From: Blumeriella jaapii
Lineage: Eukaryota; Ascomycota; Leotiomycetes; Helotiales; Drepanopezizaceae
Length of the DNA stretch: 64,000 nucleotides
NCBI GenBank assembly: GCA_009599575.1
Contig: VWND01000031.1
Coordinates: 124,001 to 188,000, forward strand
Direction of reading: 5' to 3'
Each line of letters starts with the position of its first letter. Within the stretch, counting starts at the first letter, position 1. Positions 29,237 through 40,769 of the stretch are shown piece after piece. The notes beneath the pieces are model-generated. The model was not told the origin of the DNA. It searched no databases and was given only the letters and a program-made list of their open reading frames with translations. The translations under genes and the position numbers were made by a program.

Positions 29237-29825
29237 GCTGGGTGCTGGGTGCTGGGTGCTGGGTGCACCCGGGATGTCTTGACATGTGAGCGAGTTTGGG
29301 TCTTGGTCCTGAGTTATGAATGCATGCTTGTAACATGTCTTCGTGATTGGTTCTGCAGCTCGCACCATCTGATGTTGCCTGTGGTTGCCTGTGTATGTCC
29401 ATCAGTGACATGGCCGAGTGTAATACCACACAGCAACCGCGTTCTATCAACACCTACCAATGCTAAGCCCCTTGGATGAAGCCTGCCGCTGGTGGAGGAG
29501 ATGGCCTGTAGTTTGGAAATGATCAGCACCAACGTACGGAGCCCAGAGTCATGCATGTCACCCAGTCGTCAAGAGCATGTTGCACGAGTTCTCCTGTGAA
29601 GAAGCTGTGAATGTAATGCAGTTTATTTCCCATGCAAGAAGAGCACACACGCTAGCGCCAGAGAATCAGTCCCCACCGTTCCTCCGAGGAGGTTATCAAC
29701 CAAAGAACGCCAGCCATGAACAATCCTGCCACGCCAGAAAGGATGGAGATATCCTGTGAGAAGGAAGGCATTATGGTACAGAAAAGAGAAACTCGTTTTG
29801 GCGTTGGCGACAATCAAGTTCAGTC
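29237..29825. other. Convergent spacer between oxygenase and Nop58
   Basis: No gene seen. A GCTGGGT direct repeat (four copies, 29237-29265) lies just after the oxygenase stop codon and may be in its 3' UTR. Confidence 0.5.
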
Positions 29826-31960
29826 TCAGTTCTTGCTCTTCTTTTTCTTCTTCTTCTCCTTCTCTGTCTCTGCCGACTTCTCGACATCAGCATCGTCTGC
29901 TTTCCGCTTCTTGCTGCTGCTGGCGGGCGCGCTCGCAACGTCGTCAGCCTGGGCGGCTGGCGTGACGGTGATCTTGGTGCTCTCCACCGTGATCTTGCCC
30001 TTGGCAACCTTCTTCTTGTACTTCTTGAGGCTCAGGCCGGCGGCTTCGGCAAGCTTGATGTCGGGGTCCTCGACTTCGACCGTCTTGGCCGGAGTCGCAG
30101 ATTTGGCGGCTGGCGCAACGGCTTCTTCGGCCTTCTTGGCCTTCTCGGCCTTCTTCGCGGCCTTGGCCGCCTTGCGCTCGTGACGCTCCTTCTTGCGAGC
30201 CTTCTTGGCCTCGATGGTGTTGCCAACGACAGAGTTGCTAGACTTTCCTTCCGCGTCGGAATCAGAGCCATCGTCAGAGTCGTTCTGAGAAGCTTTCGGC
30301 TCTTGAGCAACTGGCTTGGCCTTGGTACCGCTCAAGTCGGGTGCCGGGAGAGCGAGACCAGCGCTGACATCTGCCATCTCCTCATCCGAATCTGATTTCT
30401 CCTCCACCTCCTGGATCAAGGGCTTCTTAACCTCCTCAGTCTTGGACTTCTTCTCCTTCTTCTCCTTTTTGTCTTTCTTGTCTTTCTTCTCCTTCTTGGA
30501 CTTTTTCTCGACTACCGGAGCAGCGGCAGCAGGCTCGTCACCAGCAAGTCCATCGACATCGGCGTTGTACTTTTGCGCCTCCTTGATTTCCCACTTGCCA
30601 GGAGCAGCGACGGCTCCATTAGGTCCTACCGCGACGCCTCTGGGAAGCAATGGTTTGCCCTCAAGTGCTCGGAGATGACGCTCAATCTTGGCTCTCGACA
30701 AGACACCAAGCGCAGATCTTTCCTCATCGTCGACATCGTCACCCTTTCCTTCGCCCTGTGCGCTCCAGTCCGAAAGAGCATCGACACGCAGACCAATAGC
30801 GGCTTTGGCAGCCAACATACGCGCAATCTTCCCCTTATTCTTGCCTGTGGCTTGACCAACGAGGGATGCGTGGTAGATGAGACCGTATTTGGGTGTGTCG
30901 TGCTTGGTTTTTAAGGCTCTAAACAGCGCCTTCTCGGCACCGAGGATTTGAATGGTACTAGCAGGGCTCTTGGCGAGATTCATGAGAGATCCGGAGTGAG
31001 CGATCAGTCTTGCTCCAACCAACTCCCCAACCATCTCGGTCAAATTGGGAGCAATGGCAGCCATGCGAGCGGTAAGGTACTGTGACAATTGTTGACGATA
31101 CTCGGTGAAGCCTACAACCTGCTCGGCAAGCAGCTTAATGTTGTCCAAATCTTCCTCAGTAATCTCGGTACCCATGCTGACTTCGGCGGCGGCCTTGATC
31201 GCAGTCTCGATTTCCTCAGGTAGAATGTCGGAGAGATCGGTATTCGCAGTGTTTGTGCGCATACCAACCTTGATAATGATACGAGAGTAGGCCAGATTGT
31301 CGTTCACGATCTTGCCCATCTCTGGAAAATGCCATCCGTACCACTCCTTTACACGCATAGCGTATGTGTTCAACTCCTTGTCCAGATCGTCTAGAAGTGC
31401 GATAGCTTGAACAATCATGGTATCGACCTTGTCGGGGGAGAATTTGAGCTTGTGACGCGACAACGAATGCGACAGACCAAGAGCCATTGTTGAGATGGCT
31501 TCCTGTCCGAGGCCGGGAATGAGAGACGGTAGATGGTCTCGAATCGCACGGTAGATTTCGTTGGTGGAGGAATCGGATATGGGCGTGAGGGAGAGTCCTG
31601 GAAGCTTATTGATCGCCTGAGCGAGCTTGGGATCTGCCACAGCCAGAGATGCCTTCTTTTCATCCTTCAGGGTGTCGAGCAGACTGGCGAGCATGTTGGA
31701 AACTCGTCCATCGGTCAATGCTGCAACTTGTTCGAGCGCAGTTGCGGCGCTGTCGAATTTCTCAAATTTCTTCAGCTTCAGACTATGTTGAACAGTGATT
31801 AGCCCTGCGCAATTCTTCTCCAGTCAATCGAGACCTACAGAGCGTTGAGACCGTCTGCGGTCTCTACTACATCGGAGAAATCATTTTTGAGGATGTGCTT
31901 GTCCTTGGCTTTGAACAGGGCAAAGCCCGCAGACGTCTCGCTGAGAACGAACAGACCCAT
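29826..31960 (-). CDS. NOP58: Box C/D snoRNP core protein Nop58, two exons (692 aa)
   Basis: Nop58 is a core scaffold of box C/D snoRNPs that guide 2'-O-methylation and rRNA processing. Exon 1 (31960..31839) encodes [20 protein letters not shown]. The 56-nt intron, 31838..31783, uses a GTAGGT donor and ACATAG acceptor. Exon 2 begins [20 protein letters not shown]. The NOSIC/Nop domain is clear: [80 protein letters not shown] and [20 protein letters not shown]. The C-terminal tail has long Lys/Glu/Asp stretches ([16 protein letters not shown]), as in yeast Nop58 but considerably longer, so the protein exceeds the usual 510-600 aa. It is divergent from Vma6, with 259 bp between start codons. 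Confidence 0.95.
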
Positions 31961-32219
31961 TGTGACGTGAAGGTATTCGAAGCCGTATTGTTGGCGGGGA
32001 GGAAGTCTTGGGTTTTCATCAAAAGCGCTCGAACTTTTTTTCCTAGAACTTCAAAATTTCGAAGCGGGAGGTCTAGTCCGTAGGTGGCTTAGCCCGAGGC
32101 CAAGAGTTTCGCGTCACCTGATGTGCCTCCAATCGATGTCTCAATGATGAAGGTAGGCAGCTTACGAGCATTCTCACTTCACTCGCAGCCCAAACATCGA
32201 CCAAGAAGCTATTTGCAAG

Positions 32220-33461
32220 ATGGAAGGTCTTTTTTTCAATGTGAACAACGGGTAGGAACCTTCGCATGTGTCGAAACCGACTGCGCTGACAATGTACAGT
32301 TACATCGAAGGGATCGTACGCGGATACAGAAACGGGCTCTTGACCGGCCAGAACTACAACAACCTGATACAATGCGAGACGATCGATGGTGGGCAGAGCT
32401 GGATACATTAGAGGAAGTACATGCTGAAGCCATACCAGATCTGAAGCTTCAACTCGGTCCAGCATATGGCGACTTCCTCGCTTCGTTACCACCCAACCCT
32501 TCGACTTCTACTCTCGCCGCAAAGACCACTGACAAACTTATCTCCGAGTTCAGATATGTACGCGCGAATGCCGTTGGCTCCCTGGCCAAGTTCATGGACT
32601 ATCTCACGTATGGCTACATGATCGATAACGTCGCTCTCCTGATTACTGGCACCCTTCACGAAAGAGATACCCGGGAGCTCTTGGAGCGATGCCACCCTCT
32701 TGGCTGGTTCGAGACCATGCCAGTCCTCTGTGTGGCGACGAACATTGAAGAACTGTACAACAGCGTCCTGATCGAGACTCCGCTTGCGCCGTACTTCAAG
32801 GGCAGCTTGAGCCACCAGGATCTGGACGAGCTGAACATTGAGATTGTGCGGAACACCCTGTACAAGAACTACTTGGAGGACTTCCACAACTTTGTCAACA
32901 CGGACTCGGAGATGGCAGGCACGCCCACGGCAGAGGTCATGACAGAAATCCTGGAGTTCGAGGCGGATCGAAGAGCTATCAATATCACTTTGAACTCTTT
33001 CGGAACCGAGCTGTCAAAGGCTGATCGCAAGAAGCTGTACCCATCTTTTGGTCGCTTGTACCCGGAAGGATCCTTCATGCTTTCGCGAGCGGATGACATC
33101 GAGGGTGTTAGACTGGCTGTTGACGGTGTCAGTGACTACAAAGGATACTTTGAAGCTACTGGGTTGGGCCAAGCTAGCACTGGAGCAGGAAACATGAGTG
33201 GCGGCATGGGCGGCGATGGAAAAAGCTTGGAGGACATGTTCTACCAGAAGGAGATGGAGATTTCAAAGAGCGCTTTCACGAGACAATTCTCACATGCGAT
33301 TGTCTACGCGTGGGTAAAGCTGAGAGAGCAGGTACGTCGGCCGTTCCAGATTCGCCACATGCCACTAACATGCATAGGAAATCCGGAACATCACATGGAT
33401 TGCCGAGTGCATAGCGCAAAACCAAAAAGAGAGGATTGGCAACTACATCAGTGTATTCTAG
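32220..33461 (+). CDS. VMA6: V-ATPase V0 subunit d (Vma6), four exons (365 aa)
   Basis: Subunit d links the central rotor of the vacuolar proton pump to the membrane c-ring. Exons are 32220-32251, 32300-32388, 32439-33331 and 33378-33461; introns of 48, 50 and 46 nt. Exon 1 gives MEGLFFNVNNG, exon 2 YIEGIVRGYRNGLLTGQNYN, exon 3 LQLGPAYGDFLA, FRYVRANAVGSLAKFMDYLT, GYMIDNVALLITGTLHERDT, LGWFETMPVLCVATNIEELY, FYQKEMEISKSAFTRQFSHA, and exon 4 EIRNITWIAECIAQNQKERI then GNYISVF. All are signatures of Vma6. Length equals the usual 345-365 aa. It is convergent with the uS15m gene (170 bp between stops). Confidence 0.96.
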
Positions 33462-33631
33462 ATTGGCCCGTTTGGAACCTGTTTGTGTCAAGCTCTGCTG
33501 CTGCAGGGCTCGCGGCTGTTATTATAGGCGGGGTTGGCGCTGGGAGATTACGGTAGTGCTTTCACTAATTGCTTTCTGCAATTCGCAACCCTATCGTACA
33601 ATGCTTAGGTAGTAGTATCTCATGTACAAAT

Positions 33632-34635
33632 TTACAAGCTAATCTCTCCTTTCCACGTTCCCTCGCTGAGACCCAGCGTGTTGACCAGGTGCTGCCATCT
33701 CTCGCCCCCCCGCTCTTTCGTTCGCAGGTACTTTAGGTGTCTTTGTCTCTTATGAACCATGATTCGTAGATTCCTCTTGTTAATCTTGTCCTTCTTGCCG
33801 CCCCTCTTTTCCAGCTGGTCAGCTAGAACCCGGATCTTCGCCGTCAAGATCGCAACTTGCACTTCCGAGCTCCCCGTATCAGGCCCGGCTCTCGGCGTCT
33901 TCTCTGGCAGCGGCTTGTCCCCCAACGTCACAGGATTCGGTGATGGTCTGGGCTTCAATGTTTTCTCTGTGTTATGTCGTCCAAACGTCTCAATGCAGCG
34001 TACGATATTTGCCCTCGTCTTGTCCTTCTGACTCGCATTCGCTAGACTCACAATCCGAGCCAAAGCAGTCACAGCATTGGCATGTCCCTCTTCGTGCTTC
34101 TTCTTCTTCTCGGCGTCCTCGACCGGGTCCGCAAGATCTTGTATCTGGGCTGCTACGGGCTGGGTCAGGGCTTGCGAATGCTTGATCGAGGCTTCGAGTT
34201 CGGAGGGCGTGAGGAAGTGGTTGAGGAGAACGTTATCCGTAGTGGCGATCCCGGATCCTTCGCTGCTCGTGGTTTGCGGTTGATTGGAAGCGAGCGATGC
34301 CCCGGCATCGTCAAACGATTCGAGAAATGGTGTGGTAATGCCTCGGACGGGGTCTCCCATTGCTGCCTTCCTTTGCTCCAGGAGCACCGCTCGACGCGAC
34401 AGATTTGCGTCCTTCCTTTGCTTTGCTTGGGCCAGGGCATACGGATCCTTATACTTCTTCCTTTGAGCCATTGTCGTGACGTTGGCTACGGATGTAATAG
34501 GGAGTTGAGCACTGGAGGATGGTCGGAAGCACACTGAGAACCAGAGTTAGGCAGATTTCCTCGGGACTCTCAAGAGGCAAAGGACTCACAATTCGTTACG
34601 CCGAAGCGCGAAGGGGTAGAGATGCGAGGAGGCAT
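33632..34635 (-). CDS. MRPS28: Mitochondrial small-subunit ribosomal protein uS15m (Mrps28), two exons (315 aa)
   Basis: Exon 1 (34635..34590) encodes MPPRISTPSRFGVTN, a basic presequence-like start. The intron, 34589..34534 (56 nt), has a GTGAGT donor and TCTCAG acceptor. Exon 2 (34533..33632) continues LCFRPSSSAQLPITSVANVT and KYKDPYALAQAKQRK. The uS15 domain lies at the C-terminus: TGSSEVQVAILTAKIRVLAD, QLEKRGGKKDKINKRNLRIM and VHKRQRHLKYLRTKE. The long N-terminal extension is typical of fungal mitochondrial uS15. The protein acts in the mitoribosome small subunit. It is divergent from the cytosolic uS2 gene; the 280-bp spacer has CGACAATT repeats. Confidence 0.93.
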
Positions 34636-34915
34636 GTTCACAGCAATGGTTGATCTCCAGGCTGTCTCCACCTCCTCTATGGACTTTTGAGGAACTCGAA
34701 ATGGAGGCGCGCATGGGCCATAACTTTTTGCTTGAGCCTCGTTCGCAAGGCCGCCAACCACTCGAGGCTAGCGACCGCATGTGGAAAAGCTCCCGCATCT
34801 CGCTTCGGTCAGTCGCGAAATCGCACTTTCGAGTTTCGATCTTTTCGTGCCGGCCAACAATCACTTTCACTCTCCATCTCGACAATTCGACAATTCGACA
34901 AGTCAACCCGCAAAG

Positions 34916-36153
34916 ATGTCCCCTTCTCAACTCCCCCCGATCTTCAATGCGACCTCGCAGGACATCGAGATGGTGAGTGCAGCGCGCCGTCTTTTCCCCG
35001 GGTGTTTTGGAGCGCTGGCGGGGTCGCAGCCTCTTCTGGCTGGTCGAACATTCCGAATAGCTTCAAATCTGACATTTACTGATTGTTCGTCTAGTTGCTG
35101 TCCTCCCAAGCACACCTCGGCAGCAAGAACCTGCAGGTGCACATGGAGCCCTACCTGTGGAAGACTCGCCCTGACGGAATCAATGTCATCAACATTGGCA
35201 AGACCTGGTACGTGGGAATTCGGGAGGACGGCAGACGTCGCCAGATATCTGCGATGAGACTGTGGAGCGATGTACGAGCTCAGGCGCAGAGAAACACTGG
35301 CTGACAGATCTCGGGTTCAGGGAGAAGATTGTCCTCGCGGCCCGCATCATCGCAGCCATCGACAACCCCGCCGACATCTGTGTCATCTCCGCTCGTCCCT
35401 ACGGACAGCGTGCGGTCCTGAAGTTCGCAGCTCACACCGGTGCCGTGGCCATCGCTGGTCGTTTCACCCCCGGTAACTTCACCAACTACATCACCCGTTC
35501 CTTCAAGGAGCCCCGTCTCATCATCGTCACCGATCCCCGCACCGATGCCCAAGCTATCAAGGAGGCTTCGTACGTCAACATTCCCGTTATTGCTCTCTGC
35601 GATACCGACTCCCCAACCGAGTTTGTCGACGTTGCTATCCCCACCAACAACAAGGGTCGTCACTCCATTGGCTTGGTCTGGTGGATGTTGGCTCGTGAGG
35701 TCCTGAGACTCCGTGGCTCCATCGCTTCTCGTGAGGCTGAGTGGGACGTCATGGTTGATCTGTACTTCTACCGTGATCCCGAGGCCGAGGGTACGTATCC
35801 TGACATGGAATGGAGTGTGAGACGGTGCTAACGATGCAACAGAGAACAAGGAGGCTCTCGAGGAGACCAAGGCTGAGGAGACCCCGGCAGTTGATGCTGG
35901 TTACGGTGCTACCGCTGGTGGTGACTGGTACGTCACGATGAAATGCCCTGTACCTTTCATATACTGACACGCCTTTAGGGAGGTTACTGGTGCCCAAGCC
36001 ACTGCCTTCGCTGGTGCCCAAGCCACCGCCGCTCCAGCCGGAGGATGGGAGGCCGAGACGGGTGACTGGGCCGCCAGCACCAACGAGGCCGTCAACGCTC
36101 CAGCCGGTGAGGCCTCATGGGGTGCCAACGACAAGGCAGCCGATCAATGGTAA
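34916..36153 (+). CDS. RPS0: 40S ribosomal protein S0/uS2, five exons (299 aa)
   Basis: Exons are 34916-34972, 35095-35207, 35321-35790, 35843-35927 and 35979-36153; introns of 122, 113, 52 and 51 nt have GTGAGT or GTACGT donors. The product begins [19 protein letters not shown], then [100 protein letters not shown], and [20 protein letters not shown]. The C-terminal tail is acidic with Trp repeats ([30 protein letters not shown]), typical of RPSA/S0. At the third junction a nearer AG (35307) exists, but only the 35320 acceptor gives the conserved TWEK. Intron-rich ribosomal genes are usual in filamentous fungi. Confidence 0.97.
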
Positions 36154-37416
36154 ATGTCTTTGCACAAAAACGGTAAAAGCTTTGCATTCTGGTCCGTGGT
36201 CGCGGGGGTCAACTTGGTCAGTACTCATGAAGGAAAGATACTCTGGGACTGGCCACTCAATCAGCGACAGAGGGAAAGCCTTGTACTGGTCCAAAATTGG
36301 AGTTGCTTGATCGCGTTCCGCCCTGGCGCGTTCCTGAGACTTGTAATGTAGCGAGCACATTCGTGCTAGCATGGGCGGTAAATAAAACCTTCTGCGAGCC
36401 AACACAGCACTCTTGATTGTGCGAAGTGGCCATGGGCGATTTGCTCTACTTGTGTGATGCGATGTGTGATGGTTTCTTCTAGTGAGAGTGTTTTTACATG
36501 CTTGGTCTGTACCTTTCTGTTTCCAAAGATGCTGGTTGACGCGTGTGGAATTGTAGTTGTACGAAAGGAAAAGATGATTGGCATCGGCTATTTGTTTTGC
36601 GCAGGGATCTCATCATCACCTCGTTAGGCAGCAACAACATCAACAACAACAACAACATTTAGCTTTAGCGGACCAATCACCTCACGTTCCTCACCCACTC
36701 TCCAACTCCACTCTCCAACCAGCGCAACGGCCCTCCTCCTCCCGTCTCTCCTTCCAGTTGTCCCACACCATCGGTTTTATGCGTAGATGTACTGTACTGT
36801 AAGTACCTACCTATCTACCTACTGTATTGTACCTGGCCACAACACCGCCAAGGAACCAAGCGAAAATCAACCTCATCGGCTCGTCTGTTCAATCCCCCCC
36901 CCCCCCTTTCCCCCCTTACAGCTAGGTAGCTAGCTAACCATCCAAACCTCTTGTGCCAGGGCCAGGGCCAGGGGAACAGCTCGCTGTGTACTGTATGCAT
37001 GTACATCCAGAACTCTCAACTTCAAAACTGCGCTTTGCCTGCCGTTGATTTCGAAGCGGAGGGGGGGGGGGGGGGGGGGGAGGGTTGGTAACCCGTGTGT
37101 GTATGTGTGTATTTATGTAGGTACCTTTCATAGGTAAGGTAGGTATAGGTAGTTATAGGTAGGTAGGCATGTTGTCGTTTCTGCAATGAAGTATGGTACG
37201 GTACTGTATGTACGTATGTACCTCGCATCGTATTGCATCGCCATATACTGTAGTTCAGACCTACAGTACCTACCTACCTACCTTATCTAGGTAGGTATAG
37301 ACAGACAGACACGTACGCAGGAAGGCAGGCAGGCAGGCAGGCAGGCCATACACAAAACCCAACCGAGCAACGAGCCCCTCATTATCCTCGCGAGACCGAT
37401 TCCCCAAAGGGGTCTC

Positions 37417-37449
<33 letters not shown>

Positions 37450-37625
37450 TTCTACTGTACTGTACTACCCAAGACCCAGAAAGCCCCAAAAGCCCCAAAA
37501 GCCCAGAACGCCCAGGCCGTCTTAGAGAAGGTTCCCCACTCCGCTCCAGCTGCCGACGGCAAGCTGCAATGCGCATTTCGAGAGCTTCGTCCGCGGACAC
37601 CTCGTCGTTCCTGGTTGTTTGGCTG

Positions 37626-37860
37626 AGAGACGAGGGAGAGAGACGAGGGAGAGACGAGGGAGAGAGACGAGGGAGAGAGACGAGGGAGAGAGACGAGGGA
37701 GAGACGACGGGAGAGAGACGAGGGAGAGAGACGAGGGAGAGAGACGAGGAGAGAGAGAGAGAGACGAGGGAGAGATACGAGGGAGAGAGACGAGGGAGAG
37801 ACGAGGGATAGAGACCAGAGAGAGACCAGAGAGAGAGAGCAGAGAGAGAGAGCATCAGAG
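37626..37860. repeat. GACGAGGGAGAGA minisatellite
   Basis: Units GACGAGGGAGA with 0-4 extra GA repeat about fifteen times on the plus strand, then decay into GACCAGAGAGA units. The DNA opens Glu/Arg-rich frames on one strand and Ser/Leu/Pro-rich frames on the other; these are not genes. Confidence 0.9.
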
Positions 37861-37976
37861 AGAGAGACCAACCAACACAACCAACCCACCAGCCAACCAA
37901 CCAACCAACCCACCAGCCGCTTCGGTGAGAACTCTCTCTGGTGTTGCGCATGGCGCTGTAGCGCAATTTTTTCTTA

Positions 37977-37996
37977 CGTTGGGTTAGGTTAGGTTG
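37977..37996 (+). repeat. Short telomere-like GGTTAGGTTAGGTT run
   Basis: The bases GTTGGGTTAGGTTAGGTTGG resemble degenerate fungal telomere units (TTAGGG). Only three units are present, so this may be chance inside a G/T-rich tract. Confidence 0.45.
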
Positions 37997-38257
37997 GGCG
38001 GGCGTGCGGGTAGTTGAGCTTGGGGGCTGGGTGGCTGGGTAGGTGTTGAGTCGCTTGTGAGGGAGGTACCTACCTACTGTACAGTACTACCTACCTACTG
38101 ACTGTGCTGTGCTGTGCTGTGTGTACGTACGTATGTATGTATGTACTTGTTGGAGGGTTTCGGTGGATGTCTACGGTACCTACCTATCTGATGCTACGAG
38201 TACGAGTACGAAAACAAGTACGAGAACAAGCACAAGTACTAGGACAAGTACGAGAAC

Positions 38258-38455
38258 AAATACAAGTGGAAGAACAAGTGGAAGAACAAGTGGAAGAACA
38301 AGTGGAAGAACAAGTGGAAGAACAAGTGGAAGAACAAGTGGAAGAACAAGTGGAAGAACAAGAACAAGTACAAGAACAAATACAAGAACAAATACAAGAA
38401 CAGATACAAGAACAAATACAACAACAGATACAAGAACAAATACAAGCGCAAGCAG
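38258..38455. repeat. 12-nt minisatellite (AACAAGTGGAAG)
   Basis: At least seven identical AACAAGTGGAAG units (about 38262-38355) are followed by related AACAAGTACAAG and AACAAATACAAG units to about 38455. Being a multiple of three, the array keeps several frames open, giving Glu-Gln-Val-Glu tetrapeptide repeats on the plus strand and Leu/Val- or Cys/Ser-rich frames on the minus strand. Confidence 0.92.
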
Positions 38456-39592
38456 ACGCACGTCGACGTTCCAATCTCATTTCATCTCATCTCCGTTTTT
38501 GTAACTAGACACAGAAAGCTATCAACAAACACGCCCGCTACCGAACTGCTCGCCGCCCTTCTCCCCGCCCCGGACAAAAAAGACCCTTTTAGCAGGATGT
38601 GGACCTAGACCTAGACCTAGACCGCATCCAATCCCATCCAATCCCAAGCCGAAAACAGCCACCCAGCCAGTCTCCATTCCACACAGAACATAACCCAAAG
38701 CATGCCGTCCCAGGAAACGCCCTGAAACAATCTAGCCTAGCCTGGCCTGGCCTGCCTATTTACTTGCTTTAGCCAACGCCCTCGCTCAAAGATACAACAG
38801 AACCCCCCCCCCCGCTCCCCCAGCTTACCAGCACCAAGAGCCTGATAACCGGGACCTCCACAATGCATCTTCCCTAGTGAGGAGTGACAGGTGACAAGGC
38901 ATACACCCATCCACCCAAGCGCCTGCCGGGTGATGCAGCATGCACATCAACCTCCCCACCCACACACATTCTATCCTGCGAGCAAGCAAGCAAGCAAGCA
39001 CCAAGCCGCCTTCTAGCTCACCTACTAGCCCGCTCGCAGGGGGAAGCACGCGCTCGCTCGCACGTTCGGTTGCTTGCTCGCTCACTCACTCCCCCTTGCT
39101 TGCTTGCACCGTCCAATCATCCCCTCCTCTACCAGCCAGCCAGCCAGCCAGCCAGTAAACAAGCAACCCAGAGCAAGCGAGGGAAAGACTCGTAGAGTAA
39201 ATACACACCACACACGACGCGGTGCTAAAAACAGCAGCAGCTAACAAGTACCTAGCAGCAGCAGCAGGAAACAGCGGGGATTTGAAGATGTGAGGCGGGT
39301 ACAGCCGCTGCTGTGCAGCTGGAGGGCCCCTGAGCTGAGCCTCCTAGGTTCTCTCCCCCCTGTTCTCGCTTAGCCGTTTGACGACGTCTCACTTCTGACA
39401 GGTCTTGGAAGTACATGTGTGAAAGAAAACAACGACGACAACGACAATAGATGGCCGGATCAGGAAACTGCGCCCTTTTTTTTTTTTAATTCTCTTCGGG
39501 GGAGAGAAAAAGAAGATAACCAACGTGATGCTGCGGATTGAGAAAATGGTGGGAGGGGAGAGAGAGAGAGCGGGAAAAGAGAAAAAGAGCGC

Positions 39593-40461
39593 TCAGTATT
39601 CCGGCGACGGGTAGCGCGCGCGCGCTTGCCTGTACTCCTTGGAGTGTTTGCGAGAGGCTTTTGTTTTCAGGGTGCTGCGCGTTTTTGGCTCTTGTCAGCT
39701 CGGATCTGGTTTTGCGAAGCGGAGGAAGAGCTCGTCGCCATGTGGCATCATCCCAAGCATGCCTGCCTGGGAATGCCGGGGAGCATGAGCACGGAGGATG
39801 AATGGGGGGCACGACTCACGAGACGCGCTTTTGAGTCCACTCCAAGTCTCGCTTGACTTCCTTCGCATCTTGGTAGCCCTCGGCCAACCTCGCGCGCGAG
39901 CGCGCAAGACGCTGCTGAGCCAACTGCTGGAGGTCGAGGAGTTCTCGGTGCTTCGCATTCAGCAAGCCTGATCTGTGCAGTCGCGTGTTAGCATGCAGCG
40001 GGGAGAAAATCATGCAGCGGGGAGAAATGGCGTCACGTCTGCGTGTGTTGGTGGGGGAGGAAGGGGAGAGGAGGAATTCCGTACGTCTGGGTCTGGACGG
40101 CTAACGTGCGATCGAGCGGCAGCGGGTCGAAGGCGTTTGCGAAGCGGTCTTGCATGTAATCCTGCAGGTCGAGGCCATTGGCGGACGAAGCGCTGTCGTA
40201 GGAGTAGCCGTCACCGCTCGCGCTGCCCGCGTAGCTGCCGGACGTGGCCGAGTAGGCCGAGCGGCCCGAGCCGGATCCGGTCGTGACTGAGTCGGGAAGC
40301 GCGGGTGGTGAGACGGAGTAGCGGTGGAGATGGTGATGGGGTTGGGGTTGACATTGGTGTTGACGTGGGGGCGGGTAGCACCGGAGCTGCTGCTGCTCCT
40401 TGGGCGGCACGGCCATGGGCAGGCTCGTGGCCTGGTAGTAATCGTTTGGCTGGTAGGCCAT
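39593..40461 (-). CDS. KXD1: KxDL-domain protein KXD1 (BLOC-1-related), three exons (203 aa)
   Basis: Exons are 40461..40085, 39972..39820 and 39674..39593; introns of 112 nt (GTACGG donor, CTAAC branch) and 145 nt (GTGAGT donor, CTGAC branch, GCGCAG acceptor). The N-terminal half is Pro/Gln/Ser/Tyr-rich and disordered (MAYQPNDYYQATSLPMAVPP, SAYSATSGSYAGSASGDGYS). The KxDL helical region spans the exon 1-3 joints: LDLQDYMQDRFANAFDPLPL, DRTLAVQTQT, SGLLNAKHRELLDLQQLAQQ, RLARSRARLAEGYQDAKEVK and RDLEWTQKRVS, ending ARYPSPEY. KXD1 is part of the BLOC-1 complex in endosomal sorting. A TATAAAAG box lies about 300 bp upstream. Confidence 0.87.
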
Positions 40462-40760
40462 GGCGGTGGGCGAGGACGTGATGCGGTGAGGGGGTGAGAG
40501 AGTCTCGATGAAACTGACGCGCAAACGGACGAGCAACAAGAAGCCTGGTGAGATGGCCTGCCTTGCCGAGACAGCGTGAGGAGAAGTGTGGCGATTCCGA
40601 TCCGTCTTGAGACAAGTGTCAAGCGAGGGCAAGAGAGTGAGACCGAGGGTTTGTAGGCGCTGGGTCGAAAGCTCGGAGCAGGTGGCCCTGGGTGGAGAGG
40701 AATAGAGAAAGAGAGGAAGAAAGGAGAAGGGAATGCTCTCCCACCGGTCCCTCGACCTCC

Positions 40761-40769
40761 CTTTTATAC
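40761..40769 (-). promoter_or_regulatory. TATA box upstream of KXD1
   Basis: Minus-strand GTATAAAAG lies about 300 bp upstream of the KXD1 ATG, in a pyrimidine/purine-biased promoter. The distance implies a long leader. Confidence 0.45.

Larger units (their letters stand above)
36154..39592. other. 3.4-kb gene-free, simple-repeat-rich stretch
   Basis: After the uS2 3' UTR no gene can be supported. Contents include CAACAACAA runs (36627-36657), C- and G-runs (36894-36907, 37062-37080), TACCTACC and GTAC units (36786-37290), a GGCA tract (37324-37346), CT repeats (37411-37449), a GACGAGGGAGAGA minisatellite (37626-37860), a 12-nt minisatellite (38258-38360) and AAGC/GCCA tracts (38978-39155). 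Confidence 0.7.

Noticed and set aside
28270..29289. 339-codon Arg/Ala/Gln-rich frame overlapping the CmcJ/AsaB-like gene
   Set aside because: Shadow frame of a GC-rich gene; the protein in the alternative frame has family motifs.
37382..37987. Long frames on both strands rich in Arg/Glu or Leu/Ser/Pro
   Set aside because: Products of the GACGAGGGAGAGA array.
38104..38508. Frame of 134 codons with EQVE repeats, looking like a coiled-coil protein
   Set aside because: The 12-nt minisatellite keeps three frames on each strand open, so openness is not evidence of coding.
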